Origin: Sphingomonas sp. BAUL-RG-20F-R05-02
GTDB lineage: Bacteria; Pseudomonadota; Alphaproteobacteria; Sphingomonadales; Sphingomonadaceae
NCBI RefSeq assembly: GCF_022662305.1
Contig: NZ_JAKNQH010000007.1
Coordinates: 62,001-126,000, forward strand
Direction: 5' to 3'
Length of the DNA stretch: 64,000 nt
Part shown: piece by piece, positions 51,731 to 62,521 of the stretch
Position numbering within the stretch: position 1 is the stretch's first letter
Layout: each line of letters opens with the position of its first letter
Program-made: the position numbers and the translations under genes
Notes under the pieces: generated by a model
The model's database searches: none
The model's input: only the letters and a program-made list of their open reading frames with translations
What the model was told of the DNA's origin: nothing

Positions 51731-52395
51731 ATGCCTTCCGACGATCCCGCCGCCGCGCTCGCGACCATCAACCAGGCGATCGGCCAGAGCGCGCGCCTCG
51801 CCCGCCGCGATCCCGGCGAGGTGACGCTGATCGCGATCTCCAAAACGCACCCGGCCGAGGCGATCGTGCCGCTGCTCGAAGCGGGTCAGCGCGCGTTCGG
51901 TGAAAACCGCGTGCAGGAGGCCGAGGCGAAATGGCCCGCCCTGCGCGCCCGGTTCCAGGATGTGACGCTGCATCTGGTCGGTCAGCTCCAGTCGAACAAG
52001 GCCGATGAAGCGGTTGCGCTGTTCGATGCGATTCACTCGGTCGACCGGCTGTCGCTGGTCACCGCGCTGGCCAAGGCTATGGAAAAGCAGGGCAAACGCC
52101 CCGAGTGCTACCTTCAGGTCAACATTGGTGACGAACCGCAGAAGGGCGGCTGCGCGGTCGCAGATGTGCCTGCTTTGCTCGGCGCCGCGCGGGCTGCCGG
52201 GCTGCCGGTCGTCGGGTTGATGGCGGTCCCGCCCGCCCTTGTCGAGCCGGCGCCGTACTTCGCCTTGCTCGCCAAACTGGCGCGCGATCACGATCTTACC
52301 GGCCTCAGCATGGGCATGTCGTCCGACTTTGAAACGGCGGTGACGCTCGGCGCGACGCATGTCCGCGTCGGTAGCGCGCTGTTCGGAGCACGGGC

Positions 52396-52399
<4 letters not shown>
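51731..52399 (+). CDS. YggS/PLPBP-family pyridoxal-phosphate protein
   Basis: A 222-residue PLP-binding TIM-barrel protein that maintains B6 and amino-acid homeostasis. The PLP lysine lies in VTLIAISKTHPAEAI, followed by FGENRVQEAEAKWPAL, LHLVGQLQSNKADEAV, CYLQVNIGDEPQKGGC and LSMGMSSDFETAVTLGATHV with a phosphate-binding end RVGSALFG. ATG 51731 is the conserved start. It overlaps the downstream HAD gene by 4 bp. The usual proC/yggT neighbours are absent. Confidence 0.95.
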
Positions 52400-55708
<3,309 letters not shown>

Positions 55709-55710
55709 GC

Positions 55711-55748
55711 GCCTGGGCGACCCGCAGTCATTGCGGAGTCGCGCAGGC
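55711..55748 (+). terminator. Hairpin after gyrB
   Basis: Paired segments GCCTG/CAGGC, GCGAC/GTCGC and CCGCA/TGCGG nest around a GTCAT loop, giving about 15 bp with one bulge and one mismatch, beginning 3 bp after the gyrB stop. No T tract follows. Confidence 0.5.
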
Positions 55749-55784
55749 TCGATACAGTGCGACGAACCATAAGAGGATCAGCCG

Positions 55785-56516
55785 ATGCGTTACCTTGCTC
55801 TCGCCGCCGTCGCCGCGTTCGTACCGGGGGCGATCCTTGCTGCACCAGTGGTATCGCCCGCGATCCAGAAGGCGCTCGCCGATCCCGCGCGTGCCGATCA
55901 GCAGCCGGATGATGCACACCGCAAACCAGCGGAGCTGCTGGCGTTCGCAGGGGTGAAGCCCGGCCAGCAGGTCGTCGACGTGCTGCCGGGCGGCGGCTAT
56001 TGGACGCGGATTTTCACCGGCGTGGTCGGCTCGAGCGGCCACGTCTATGCGGTATGGCCGAAGGCTGCCGCCGCTTACGGGGCGAAGGGTGTGGCGGCGC
56101 TTCAGGCGAAGAACCTCGCCAACGTCACCGTGGCTGTCGATCCGGCGATCATCACCGTCACCAAGCCGGTCGATCTCGTCTGGACGGTCCAGAACTATCA
56201 CGATCTCGCCAACAACGGCGGCGGCGAAGCGGCACTCGGCGCGTTCAACGCGGCGGTGTTCAAGGCACTGAAGCCCGGTGGCATCTACGTCGTGGTCGAT
56301 CATGCCGCGCCGGCAGGCTCCGGCCTAGCGGATACCGAAACGCTGCACCGGATCGACCCCGCTGTCGTCAAGCGCGAGGTGACCAACGCGGGCTTCACGT
56401 TCGTCGGCGAATCGAAGGCGCTCGCCAATCCCGCTGACGATCACACGCTGAAGGTGTTCGACCCCGCGATCCGTGGCAAAACCGATCAGTTCGTCTACAA
56501 ATTCCGACGCCCGTGA
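55785..56516 (+). CDS. Exported class I methyltransferase-like protein
   Basis: A 243-residue protein with a signal peptide (MRYLALAAVAAFVPGAILAA) followed by a Rossmann methyltransferase-like fold: QQVVDVLPGGGYWTRIFTGV replaces the usual SAM loop, then HVYAVWPKAAAAYG, VDLVWTVQNYHDLAN and LKPGGIYVVVDHAAPAGSG. Proteins of this predicted-methyltransferase group are exported in several proteobacteria; whether SAM is available in the periplasm is doubtful, so a different ligand or role is possible. ATG 55785 follows AAGAGG. It stands alone after gyrB. Confidence 0.85.
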   Translation: MRYLALAAVAAFVPGAILAAPVVSPAIQKALADPARADQQPDDAHRKPAELLAFAGVKPGQQVVDVLPGGGYWTRIFTGVVGSSGHVYAVWPKAAAAYGAKGVAALQAKNLANVTVAVDPAIITVTKPVDLVWTVQNYHDLANNGGGEAALGAFNAAVFKALKPGGIYVVVDHAAPAGSGLADTETLHRIDPAVVKREVTNAGFTFVGESKALANPADDHTLKVFDPAIRGKTDQFVYKFRRP

Positions 56517-56543
56517 CGCCGCATGCGCGGGCGCTGACGGCCT

Positions 56544-56572
56544 GGACGGCGGCCAGGAAAACGCCGCCGTCC
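56544..56572 (+). terminator. Hairpin after the methyltransferase-like gene
   Basis: Perfect 9-bp arms GGACGGCGG (56544-56552) and CCGCCGTCC (56564-56572) with an 11-nt loop, 27 bp after the stop. No T tract. The remaining gap to 56758 shows nothing convincing. Confidence 0.5.
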
Positions 56573-56758
56573 CTCGAAAGGTAACCCCGCGATTACGGAC
56601 GAGGGCGTCTGCGTGAAGTTCCGCGCGAACTGTGTCGATCGGCCAGCGCGCGTGCGGTTACAGCAGATAATGCCTGTTTCCGCTTCACGACGCCCACGGT
56701 CGTATCGAGCTTCCTGTCGCCATTTCCCGGGTGGATGATCGCGACGTCGAGCGATAGT

Positions 56759-57571
56759 TCATTGCCGGGCGTTGCCGCCGGCAGCATTCCCAGTGCGGGC
56801 CGCCGCGCGCGCATGATCGCGTGCGAAGGTGCCGAGGCCGAGATCGGTGCCGCACAGCCGGTCCCAGACCCGGAAATACAGGCCGTAATTACCCTTGTAA
56901 TGCTCATGATGCCGCTGGTGATGGCTCGCGGTGATGATCCAGCGCCCGACCGGACCACGCCACAGCACCGGCGGGAACATCTCCCACCCCATGTGATTGG
57001 TGACGCCCATCACCGTCATCACGGTCAGGACGATGCCGAGTCCGATCGGGTGGATCGGGATCACGAACACCAGCAACGGCACCACCAGTGCGCCACTCAG
57101 CGATTCGGACACCGAGAACGCCATCGCCGCCCACGCCGTCGGCGGCCGGCTGGCATGGTGAACGGCATGGACGCGGCGAAACCATTTCGGCTGGTGCATC
57201 CAGCGATGCGACCAGTAAAACCAGGTGTCGTGCGCGAACATGTACAGCAGCACCGACACCGGCAGATACCATAGCGGGAAAGCGTGCAGGTCGCCGTATA
57301 TGCGCGTCCAGCCGCGATCGCGCCAACCCCAGGCGACCACCCCGGCGGGCACACCGTAGATCACGGCCGCAGCAAGGCTCCAGCCGATTTCGCGGCGGAT
57401 CTGCGTGTTCAGCCCCGCGTACAATCCGGGATGGCGCGCCCGCGTCGCGGCGGCGAACGCGCCGCTGACCAGCAGGTACCGCAGTCCCACGATCACCGAC
57501 ATGGCGAGTGCGGACAGGGAGATGGCGAGCAGTGTTGTCACGAGAACACCCGTACACGCTTGGCGCGGCAT
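56759..57571 (-). CDS. Sterol desaturase/fatty acid hydroxylase-family membrane protein
   Basis: A 270-residue integral membrane di-iron protein. Three histidine clusters are in order: AHDTWFYWSHRWMH, RRVHAVHHASRPP and ITASHHQRHHEHYKGNYGL, ending with FRVWDRLCGTDLG, all typical of the sterol desaturase/C-5 hydroxylase superfamily. Several hydrophobic helices precede and separate them. It is divergent from crtY by 34 bp, so a carotenoid ring or lipid hydroxylation role is plausible but unproven; it is not an obvious CrtZ. ATG 57571 is used; GTG 57577 is two codons upstream. Confidence 0.85.
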   Translation of the reverse strand: MPRQACTGVLVTTLLAISLSALAMSVIVGLRYLLVSGAFAAATRARHPGLYAGLNTQIRREIGWSLAAAVIYGVPAGVVAWGWRDRGWTRIYGDLHAFPLWYLPVSVLLYMFAHDTWFYWSHRWMHQPKWFRRVHAVHHASRPPTAWAAMAFSVSESLSGALVVPLLVFVIPIHPIGLGIVLTVMTVMGVTNHMGWEMFPPVLWRGPVGRWIITASHHQRHHEHYKGNYGLYFRVWDRLCGTDLGLGTFARDHARAAARTGNAAGGNARQ

Positions 57572-57605
57572 TTGCACTGTTGCGTGAATCCGCTAGGGGC
57601 AGGCG

Positions 57606-58778
57606 ATGGCCGAAGTCCACCACTGCGACCTTGCGATCGTCGGCGGCGGCCTCGCAGGCGGTCTGCTCGCGCTCGCGATTCACCAGCGCCGCCCCGATCT
57701 CGATCTGCGCCTTGTGGAGGAGAGCGATCGCTTCGGCGGCAACCACGTCTGGTCGTTCTTCGCCGCCGATGTCGCGCCGGAGAATCGCTGGCTGATCGCG
57801 CCGCTCGTCAGTTACGGCTGGGCTGGGTATGACGTTGTTTTCCCTGGTCACGCACGCACCATCGACCAACATTATTACTCGATCGAATCGGAACGGCTCG
57901 ACCAGCGCATCCGCCAGCGGCTCGCACCGGCCGCGCTGATGACCGGGCAGCGTGTCCTGGCGGTCGCGCGCGACGGCGTGATGCTGGCGGGCGGTGACCG
58001 GATCGCCGCCAAGGGTGTGATCGATGCGCGCGGCCCGGCTGATCTGGGCCAGCTCGATCTCGGCTGGCAGAAGTTTGTCGGCCACGAATATGACCTTGCC
58101 GATCCCCACGGGATCGACCGGCCAACCGTCATGGATGCCACCGTATCGCAGGCGGAGGGGTATCGCTTCGTCTATTGTCTGCCATTCATGGCGACACGGA
58201 TGTTCATCGAGGACACCTATTATAGCGACACGCCTGACCTCGACGGGCCCGGGCTGGGCGCGCGCATCCACGCCTATGCCGCGCTCCGCGGATGGGCGCC
58301 GGAGCGGCTGCTGCGCGAGGAGGCGGGCGTGCTGCCGGTGGCGATGGACGGCGATTTCGAGAGCTATTGGAAGAGCGGCGGCGCTGGCGTTGCGAAAGCC
58401 GGTATGCGCGCCGGGCTGTTCCACCCGATGACCGGTTACTCGCTGCCCGATGCGGTGCGGCTCGCGACACTGGTGGCTGGGACGGGCGATCTGTCGGGTG
58501 CGGCGCTGCATGATCTTACCTTGGATCACGCACGTCAGCTGTGGCGTGCGCGGGGCTTCTATCGTATTCTCGCACGGATGTTGTTTCGTGCCGCCGAGCC
58601 GGCGGAACGTTACCGCGTCCTCGAACGCTTCTACCGTCTCGATCCGGGCCTGATCGGGCGCTTCTACGCAGGAAACACGACGATGCCGGACAAGATCCGT
58701 ATCCTTTCCGGCAAGCCGCCGGTGCCGATCACGCGCGCTGTCGCCGCGCTCGCCGGCTTTGGCGGGGGTGCGCGTTGA
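57606..58778 (+). CDS. crtY: Lycopene beta-cyclase CrtY
   Basis: A 390-residue flavoprotein converting the psi-ends of lycopene to beta-rings. The N-terminal dinucleotide loop is CDLAIVGGGLAGGLLALAI, followed by VEESDRFGGNHVWSFF. FMATRMFIEDTYYSD and AGLFHPMTGYSLPDAVRLA are bacterial CrtY hallmarks, and FYRLDPGLIGRFYAGNTTMP ends the protein region shared in the family. The stop overlaps crtI (TGATG). First gene of the carotenoid operon, giving beta-carotene, the precursor of yellow sphingomonad xanthophylls. Confidence 0.96.
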   Translation: MAEVHHCDLAIVGGGLAGGLLALAIHQRRPDLDLRLVEESDRFGGNHVWSFFAADVAPENRWLIAPLVSYGWAGYDVVFPGHARTIDQHYYSIESERLDQRIRQRLAPAALMTGQRVLAVARDGVMLAGGDRIAAKGVIDARGPADLGQLDLGWQKFVGHEYDLADPHGIDRPTVMDATVSQAEGYRFVYCLPFMATRMFIEDTYYSDTPDLDGPGLGARIHAYAALRGWAPERLLREEAGVLPVAMDGDFESYWKSGGAGVAKAGMRAGLFHPMTGYSLPDAVRLATLVAGTGDLSGAALHDLTLDHARQLWRARGFYRILARMLFRAAEPAERYRVLERFYRLDPGLIGRFYAGNTTMPDKIRILSGKPPVPITRAVAALAGFGGGAR

Positions 58779-60268
58779 TGCCGCCGGTGACACGCTCCGC
58801 GATCGTGGTCGGCGCCGGCTTCGGCGGGCTGGCGCTCGGCATCCGCCTGCAATCGGCGGGCATCGACACGACCATCGTCGAGGCGCGCGACAAGGCCGGC
58901 GGCCGCGCGTACGTCTGGGAGCGCGACGGCTTCACCTTCGACGCCGGCCCGACCGTTATTACCGATCCGGCGTGCCTCAGCGAGCTATGGGCACTGAGCG
59001 GCCGCGACATGGCCGAGGACGTGTCGCTGGTGCCGGTCACCCCGTTCTACCGGCTCAACTGGGCGGACGGCGTCAGCTTCGATTATTCCAACGACGACCC
59101 CGCGCTCACCGCCGAGATTGCCAAGCTTAATCCGGACGATGTCGCCGGCTACCGCAAATTCCTCGATTATGCCGCCGGCGTGTACGAGGAAGGGTATGTA
59201 AAGCTCGGCGCCAAGGCGTTCCTGGATTTCGCGTCGATGATCAAGGCGGCGCCCGCGCTGGCGCGTTATCAGGCGTGGCGTTCGGTCTATTCGGTGGTTT
59301 CGTCGTTCGTGAAGGACGAGCATCTCCGTCAGGCGCTGTCGTTTCACACGCTGTTGGTCGGCGGCAACCCGATGACGACCAGCGCGATCTACGCGTTGAT
59401 CCACAAGCTGGAACGCGACGGCGGTGTATGGTTCGCACAAGGCGGTACCAATCGGCTGATCGCCGGGATGGTGACGCATTTCGAGCGGCTGGGCGGCGTG
59501 CTGCGGCTGAACGATGCCGCTACCAGCATTGAGACGGTGGGAGACCGCGCCACCGGCGTCACCACCGCCAGTGGCTGGTCGGCGCAGGCGGACATGATTG
59601 CCTGCAACGGTGACGTGATGCACGTCTACCGCGATCTGCTCAAAACCTCGCGCAGCGCGCAACGCACCAAGAAGCGGCTCGACCGCAAGCGCTATTCGCC
59701 GTCGCTGTTCGTCGTGCATTTCGGCATCAAGGGCACGTGGCCGGGCATCCCGCACCACATGATCCTGTTCGGACCGCGCTATAAGGGGCTGCTCGCCGAC
59801 ATCTACGATCACGGCGTGCTGCCGGAGGACTTCTCGCTGTACCTCCACCACCCAACCGTGACCGATCCGAGCATGGCGCCGGAGGGGCATTCTACCTTCT
59901 ACGCGCTCGCGCCGGTGCCGCACATGGGCAAGTTCCCGGTCGATTGGGCGGAGATCGCGCCGATCCTCGAGAAGCGCATCCTCGACGAGATCGGGCGGCG
60001 GCTGATCCCGGACATTCACGAGCGGATCGTCACCAAGTTCAGCTACACGCCGAATGATTTCGCGCAGGATCTCAACGCGCATCTCGGCAGTGCGTTTTCG
60101 CTGGAACCGATCCTCACGCAGAGCGCGTGGTTCCGCGTCCACAACCGTGACGACCAGATCCCGAACCTGTACTTCGTCGGTGCCGGCACGCATCCCGGCG
60201 CGGGCATCCCCGGCGTGGTGGGAAGCGCCAAGGCGACGGCGGCGTTGATGCTGGAGGAACTGCGGTGA
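58778..60268 (+). CDS. crtI: Phytoene desaturase CrtI
   Basis: A 496-residue FAD enzyme that introduces four double bases of conjugation into phytoene, making lycopene. The FAD loop is SAIVVGAGFGGLALGIRLQS, followed by GGRAYVWERDGFTFDAGPTV. LVGGNPMTTSAIYALIHKLE and the C-terminal PNLYFVGAGTHPGAGIPGVV are signature segments. ATG 58778 sits on the crtY stop; longer in-frame extensions run through crtY and are rejected. The stop overlaps the next gene. Confidence 0.97.
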   Translation: MPPVTRSAIVVGAGFGGLALGIRLQSAGIDTTIVEARDKAGGRAYVWERDGFTFDAGPTVITDPACLSELWALSGRDMAEDVSLVPVTPFYRLNWADGVSFDYSNDDPALTAEIAKLNPDDVAGYRKFLDYAAGVYEEGYVKLGAKAFLDFASMIKAAPALARYQAWRSVYSVVSSFVKDEHLRQALSFHTLLVGGNPMTTSAIYALIHKLERDGGVWFAQGGTNRLIAGMVTHFERLGGVLRLNDAATSIETVGDRATGVTTASGWSAQADMIACNGDVMHVYRDLLKTSRSAQRTKKRLDRKRYSPSLFVVHFGIKGTWPGIPHHMILFGPRYKGLLADIYDHGVLPEDFSLYLHHPTVTDPSMAPEGHSTFYALAPVPHMGKFPVDWAEIAPILEKRILDEIGRRLIPDIHERIVTKFSYTPNDFAQDLNAHLGSAFSLEPILTQSAWFRVHNRDDQIPNLYFVGAGTHPGAGIPGVVGSAKATAALMLEELR

Positions 60269-60849
60269 TGAAGCGGCTGGCGGTATATTGCGGATCGGCC
60301 TCGCCGGCGGATCCCGTCTATATCGAATCGGCGCGCGCGGTCGGGCGCACGCTGGCGGAGCGTGGCATCGGCGTGGTGTACGGTGGCGGTCGCCTTGGCC
60401 TGATGGGTGCGGTCGCCGATGGCGCGCTAGCGGCGGGTGGCGAGGTGATCGGCATCATCCCGACCGCGCTGGTGAATGCTGAAGTTGCACACAAAGGCTG
60501 CACGGAGCTGCACGTCGTCGAGACGATGCACCAACGCAAGCAGGCGTTCACCGATTTGTCGGACGGTTTCATCAACCTGCCCGGCGGCACCGGCACGATG
60601 GACGAATTGTGGGAAGCTCTGAGCTGGGCGCAGATCGGCTATCACGCCAAGCCGGTCGGGTTGCTCAATGTGGCGGGTTATTACGATCACCTCATCGCCT
60701 TCGTCGCGAAGATGGGCGAGGTCGGTTTCCTGCGTCCGCAGCATCAGAATATCCTGATCGTCGACGACACGCTCGACGGGTTGCTCGCCAAGATGGCGGC
60801 GCATGAGCCGGTCGAGACCATCACCAAGATGCGCAAGTCGGACCTGTAA
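60268..60849 (+). CDS. LOG-family (TIGR00730) phosphoribohydrolase-like protein
   Basis: A 193-residue Rossmann-fold protein of the LOG (cytokinin-activating, lysine-decarboxylase-like) family: RLAVYCGSASPADPVYIESA, GIGVVYGGGRLGLMGAVADG, then TMHQRKQAFTDLSDGFINLP and the active-site PGGTGTMDELWE. LOG enzymes cleave nucleoside 5'-monophosphates to free base and ribose phosphate. It lies between crtI (1-bp overlap) and crtB (3-bp gap), so it is cotranscribed with carotenoid genes. The link to carotenoids is unexplained; it may be a conserved hitchhiker. Confidence 0.93.
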   Translation: MKRLAVYCGSASPADPVYIESARAVGRTLAERGIGVVYGGGRLGLMGAVADGALAAGGEVIGIIPTALVNAEVAHKGCTELHVVETMHQRKQAFTDLSDGFINLPGGTGTMDELWEALSWAQIGYHAKPVGLLNVAGYYDHLIAFVAKMGEVGFLRPQHQNILIVDDTLDGLLAKMAAHEPVETITKMRKSDL

Positions 60850-60852
60850 CGG

Positions 60853-61803
60853 GTGCGATCCGGCGCCGTAGCCAGCCGTAGCGCGACGGTTGCCGCCGCG
60901 CAGCGCTCGATTGCGCTTGGATCGAAGAGCTTTGCCGCCGCCAGCCGGCTGTTCGATCGTGAGACGCGCGAGCGGGCATGGCTGCTCTATGCCTGGTGTC
61001 GCGCCTGCGACGATATCGCCGACGGACAGGACCATGGCGGCGACCTGACCCGCGTTACGGACCCGCAGGCGCGGCTGGCGGAGATTACCGCCAAGACCGA
61101 AACTGCGCTGGCGGGGAAGGTGGTCGGCGATCCGCCATTTGACGCACTGCGGATCGTCGCCGCCGAAACGAACATGCCGCACCGTTTCGCGCGGGATCTG
61201 ATCGCCGGTTTCGCGCTCGATGCGGAGGATTGGCGACCGCGTAGCGAGGGCGATCTGTACCGGTACTGCTACCATGTCGCGGGCGTGGTCGGCTGCATGA
61301 TGGCGGTGGTGATGGGCGTCTCGCCAGACGATGACGCGACGCTCGACCGCGCGTGCGATCTCGGCATGGCATTCCAACTCGCCAACATCGCGCGCGACAT
61401 AGAGGAGGATGATCGCGGTGGGCGCTGTTACCTGCCGGTCGAATGGCTGGTGGAGATGGACTTCCCGCCCGGCCAGCACATGAAACCGCCGTTTCGCAAG
61501 CGTTTAGCCGTGTTGTCGCGCCGTCTCGCCGATCGCGCCGCCGCGTTTGAGGAGAGTGCGCGCCACGGCGCGCCCGTACTGCCGTTCCGCTCTGCCTGGG
61601 CAGTGCTGTCGGCGGCGGCGATCTATGGCGCGATCGGGCAAAAGGTGGCGGAGCGTGGCGAGCATGCGTGGGACCACCGCGTCACCACCTCGACGGGGGA
61701 GAAGGTGCGCTTCATCCTGCGTGGGCTGGCGGAGGCGCGGACCAGGGCGGTGCGGTATCCGCCGACGGAGCGCCCGGCTACGCTGTGGCAACGGCCACGC
61801 TAA
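60853..61803 (+). CDS. crtB: Phytoene synthase CrtB
   Basis: A 316-residue trans-isoprenyl synthase joining two geranylgeranyl-PP molecules to phytoene. The first Asp-rich region is in WLLYAWCRACDDIADG, the second in FQLANIARDIEEDDRGGRCY, with YLPVEWL following; the YCYHVAGVVGCMMA helix is also conserved. Start GTG 60853, 3 bp after the LOG stop. The GGPP synthase gene crtE is not in the window. It ends 7 bp from a convergent gene. Confidence 0.96.
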   Translation: MRSGAVASRSATVAAAQRSIALGSKSFAAASRLFDRETRERAWLLYAWCRACDDIADGQDHGGDLTRVTDPQARLAEITAKTETALAGKVVGDPPFDALRIVAAETNMPHRFARDLIAGFALDAEDWRPRSEGDLYRYCYHVAGVVGCMMAVVMGVSPDDDATLDRACDLGMAFQLANIARDIEEDDRGGRCYLPVEWLVEMDFPPGQHMKPPFRKRLAVLSRRLADRAAAFEESARHGAPVLPFRSAWAVLSAAAIYGAIGQKVAERGEHAWDHRVTTSTGEKVRFILRGLAEARTRAVRYPPTERPATLWQRPR

Positions 61804-61810
61804 TGCGCGC

Positions 61811-62473
61811 TCAGAGCCTTCCGAACGCGGCTTCGTAGCCGCTACGATCGCCTGCGGTGAGCAGCCGCGCCTGTTCGATCCACCGATCACGCGCCATGCG
61901 GCCTTGGAACGCGCCAAGCCGCGCGTCGAGCGCTTCCGCTTCCGCGGGGCTGAGATCGGCGATCTGGTCGACGCGGGTGTAGCCGAGTTCGGCAAGCGTG
62001 CTGGCAAGCTTGGGGCCGAGACCTTTCAACTGCGTCAGTTCCGATGCGCTGGACGCCGCCGGAGCAGCGACCGGGGTCACGACAGAGACCGGTTCGACCG
62101 TGGGTTCCGCAGCGGGCGGGGCCGGCGGCACAGCGGCGGCGGCAGGCTCGGAAATGCTCTCGGCATGTGGTGGCGGCGCAGGTGGTGTGATCGGTTCCGC
62201 GTCGCGGCGGACCGGGGAGGTGGCGGGAACGTCGCTGCCCAACGGCGCTTCGACAGCAGGCGGGGCGGTCGCGCCCGCCTCCTCGGCGATCTCGCGATTC
62301 TCGGCGACCTGTCGGTCGGCCTGGCGGCGGCGGCGGCGCAGCACGCTGCCCCACCAGATGATGAGGATCGCAGCCGCAGCGAGCACGATCATCAGCACGA
62401 TGTGGACCATGGTGATCGGCCCCATCAGATCGATCGAGGCGGTGCTGTGCTGGGCGCTCGTCGTGGTGTCCAT
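61811..62473 (-). CDS. Membrane-anchored helix-hairpin-helix protein
   Basis: A 220-residue protein. One N-terminal membrane helix (about 22-42, MVHIVLMIVLAAAAILIIWW) is followed by a basic stop-transfer RRRRRQ, a Pro/Ala/Glu-rich disordered linker (about 60-145) and a C-terminal helix-hairpin-helix domain (LTQLKGLGPKLASTLAELGY, then DQIADLSPAEAEALDARLGA). The domain resembles DUF4332-type HhH folds found in ribosomal/ETF-associated proteins. Role unknown; possibly nucleic-acid or protein contact at the inner membrane. It lies between convergent crtB and lysS on the same strand as lysS. Confidence 0.8.
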   Translation of the reverse strand: MDTTTSAQHSTASIDLMGPITMVHIVLMIVLAAAAILIIWWGSVLRRRRRQADRQVAENREIAEEAGATAPPAVEAPLGSDVPATSPVRRDAEPITPPAPPPHAESISEPAAAAVPPAPPAAEPTVEPVSVVTPVAAPAASSASELTQLKGLGPKLASTLAELGYTRVDQIADLSPAEAEALDARLGAFQGRMARDRWIEQARLLTAGDRSGYEAAFGRL

Positions 62474-62521
62474 ACTATAGCTCCGTTGGGGTGGGCGGGC
62501 TCTTAACGCAACGGCACGCGA

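Noticed and set aside
56593..56958. A 121-codon minus-strand frame downstream of the sterol desaturase-like gene
   Set aside because: Overlaps that gene by 200 bp, lacks a ribosome-binding site and has no recognisable motif; only its last third is outside the known gene.
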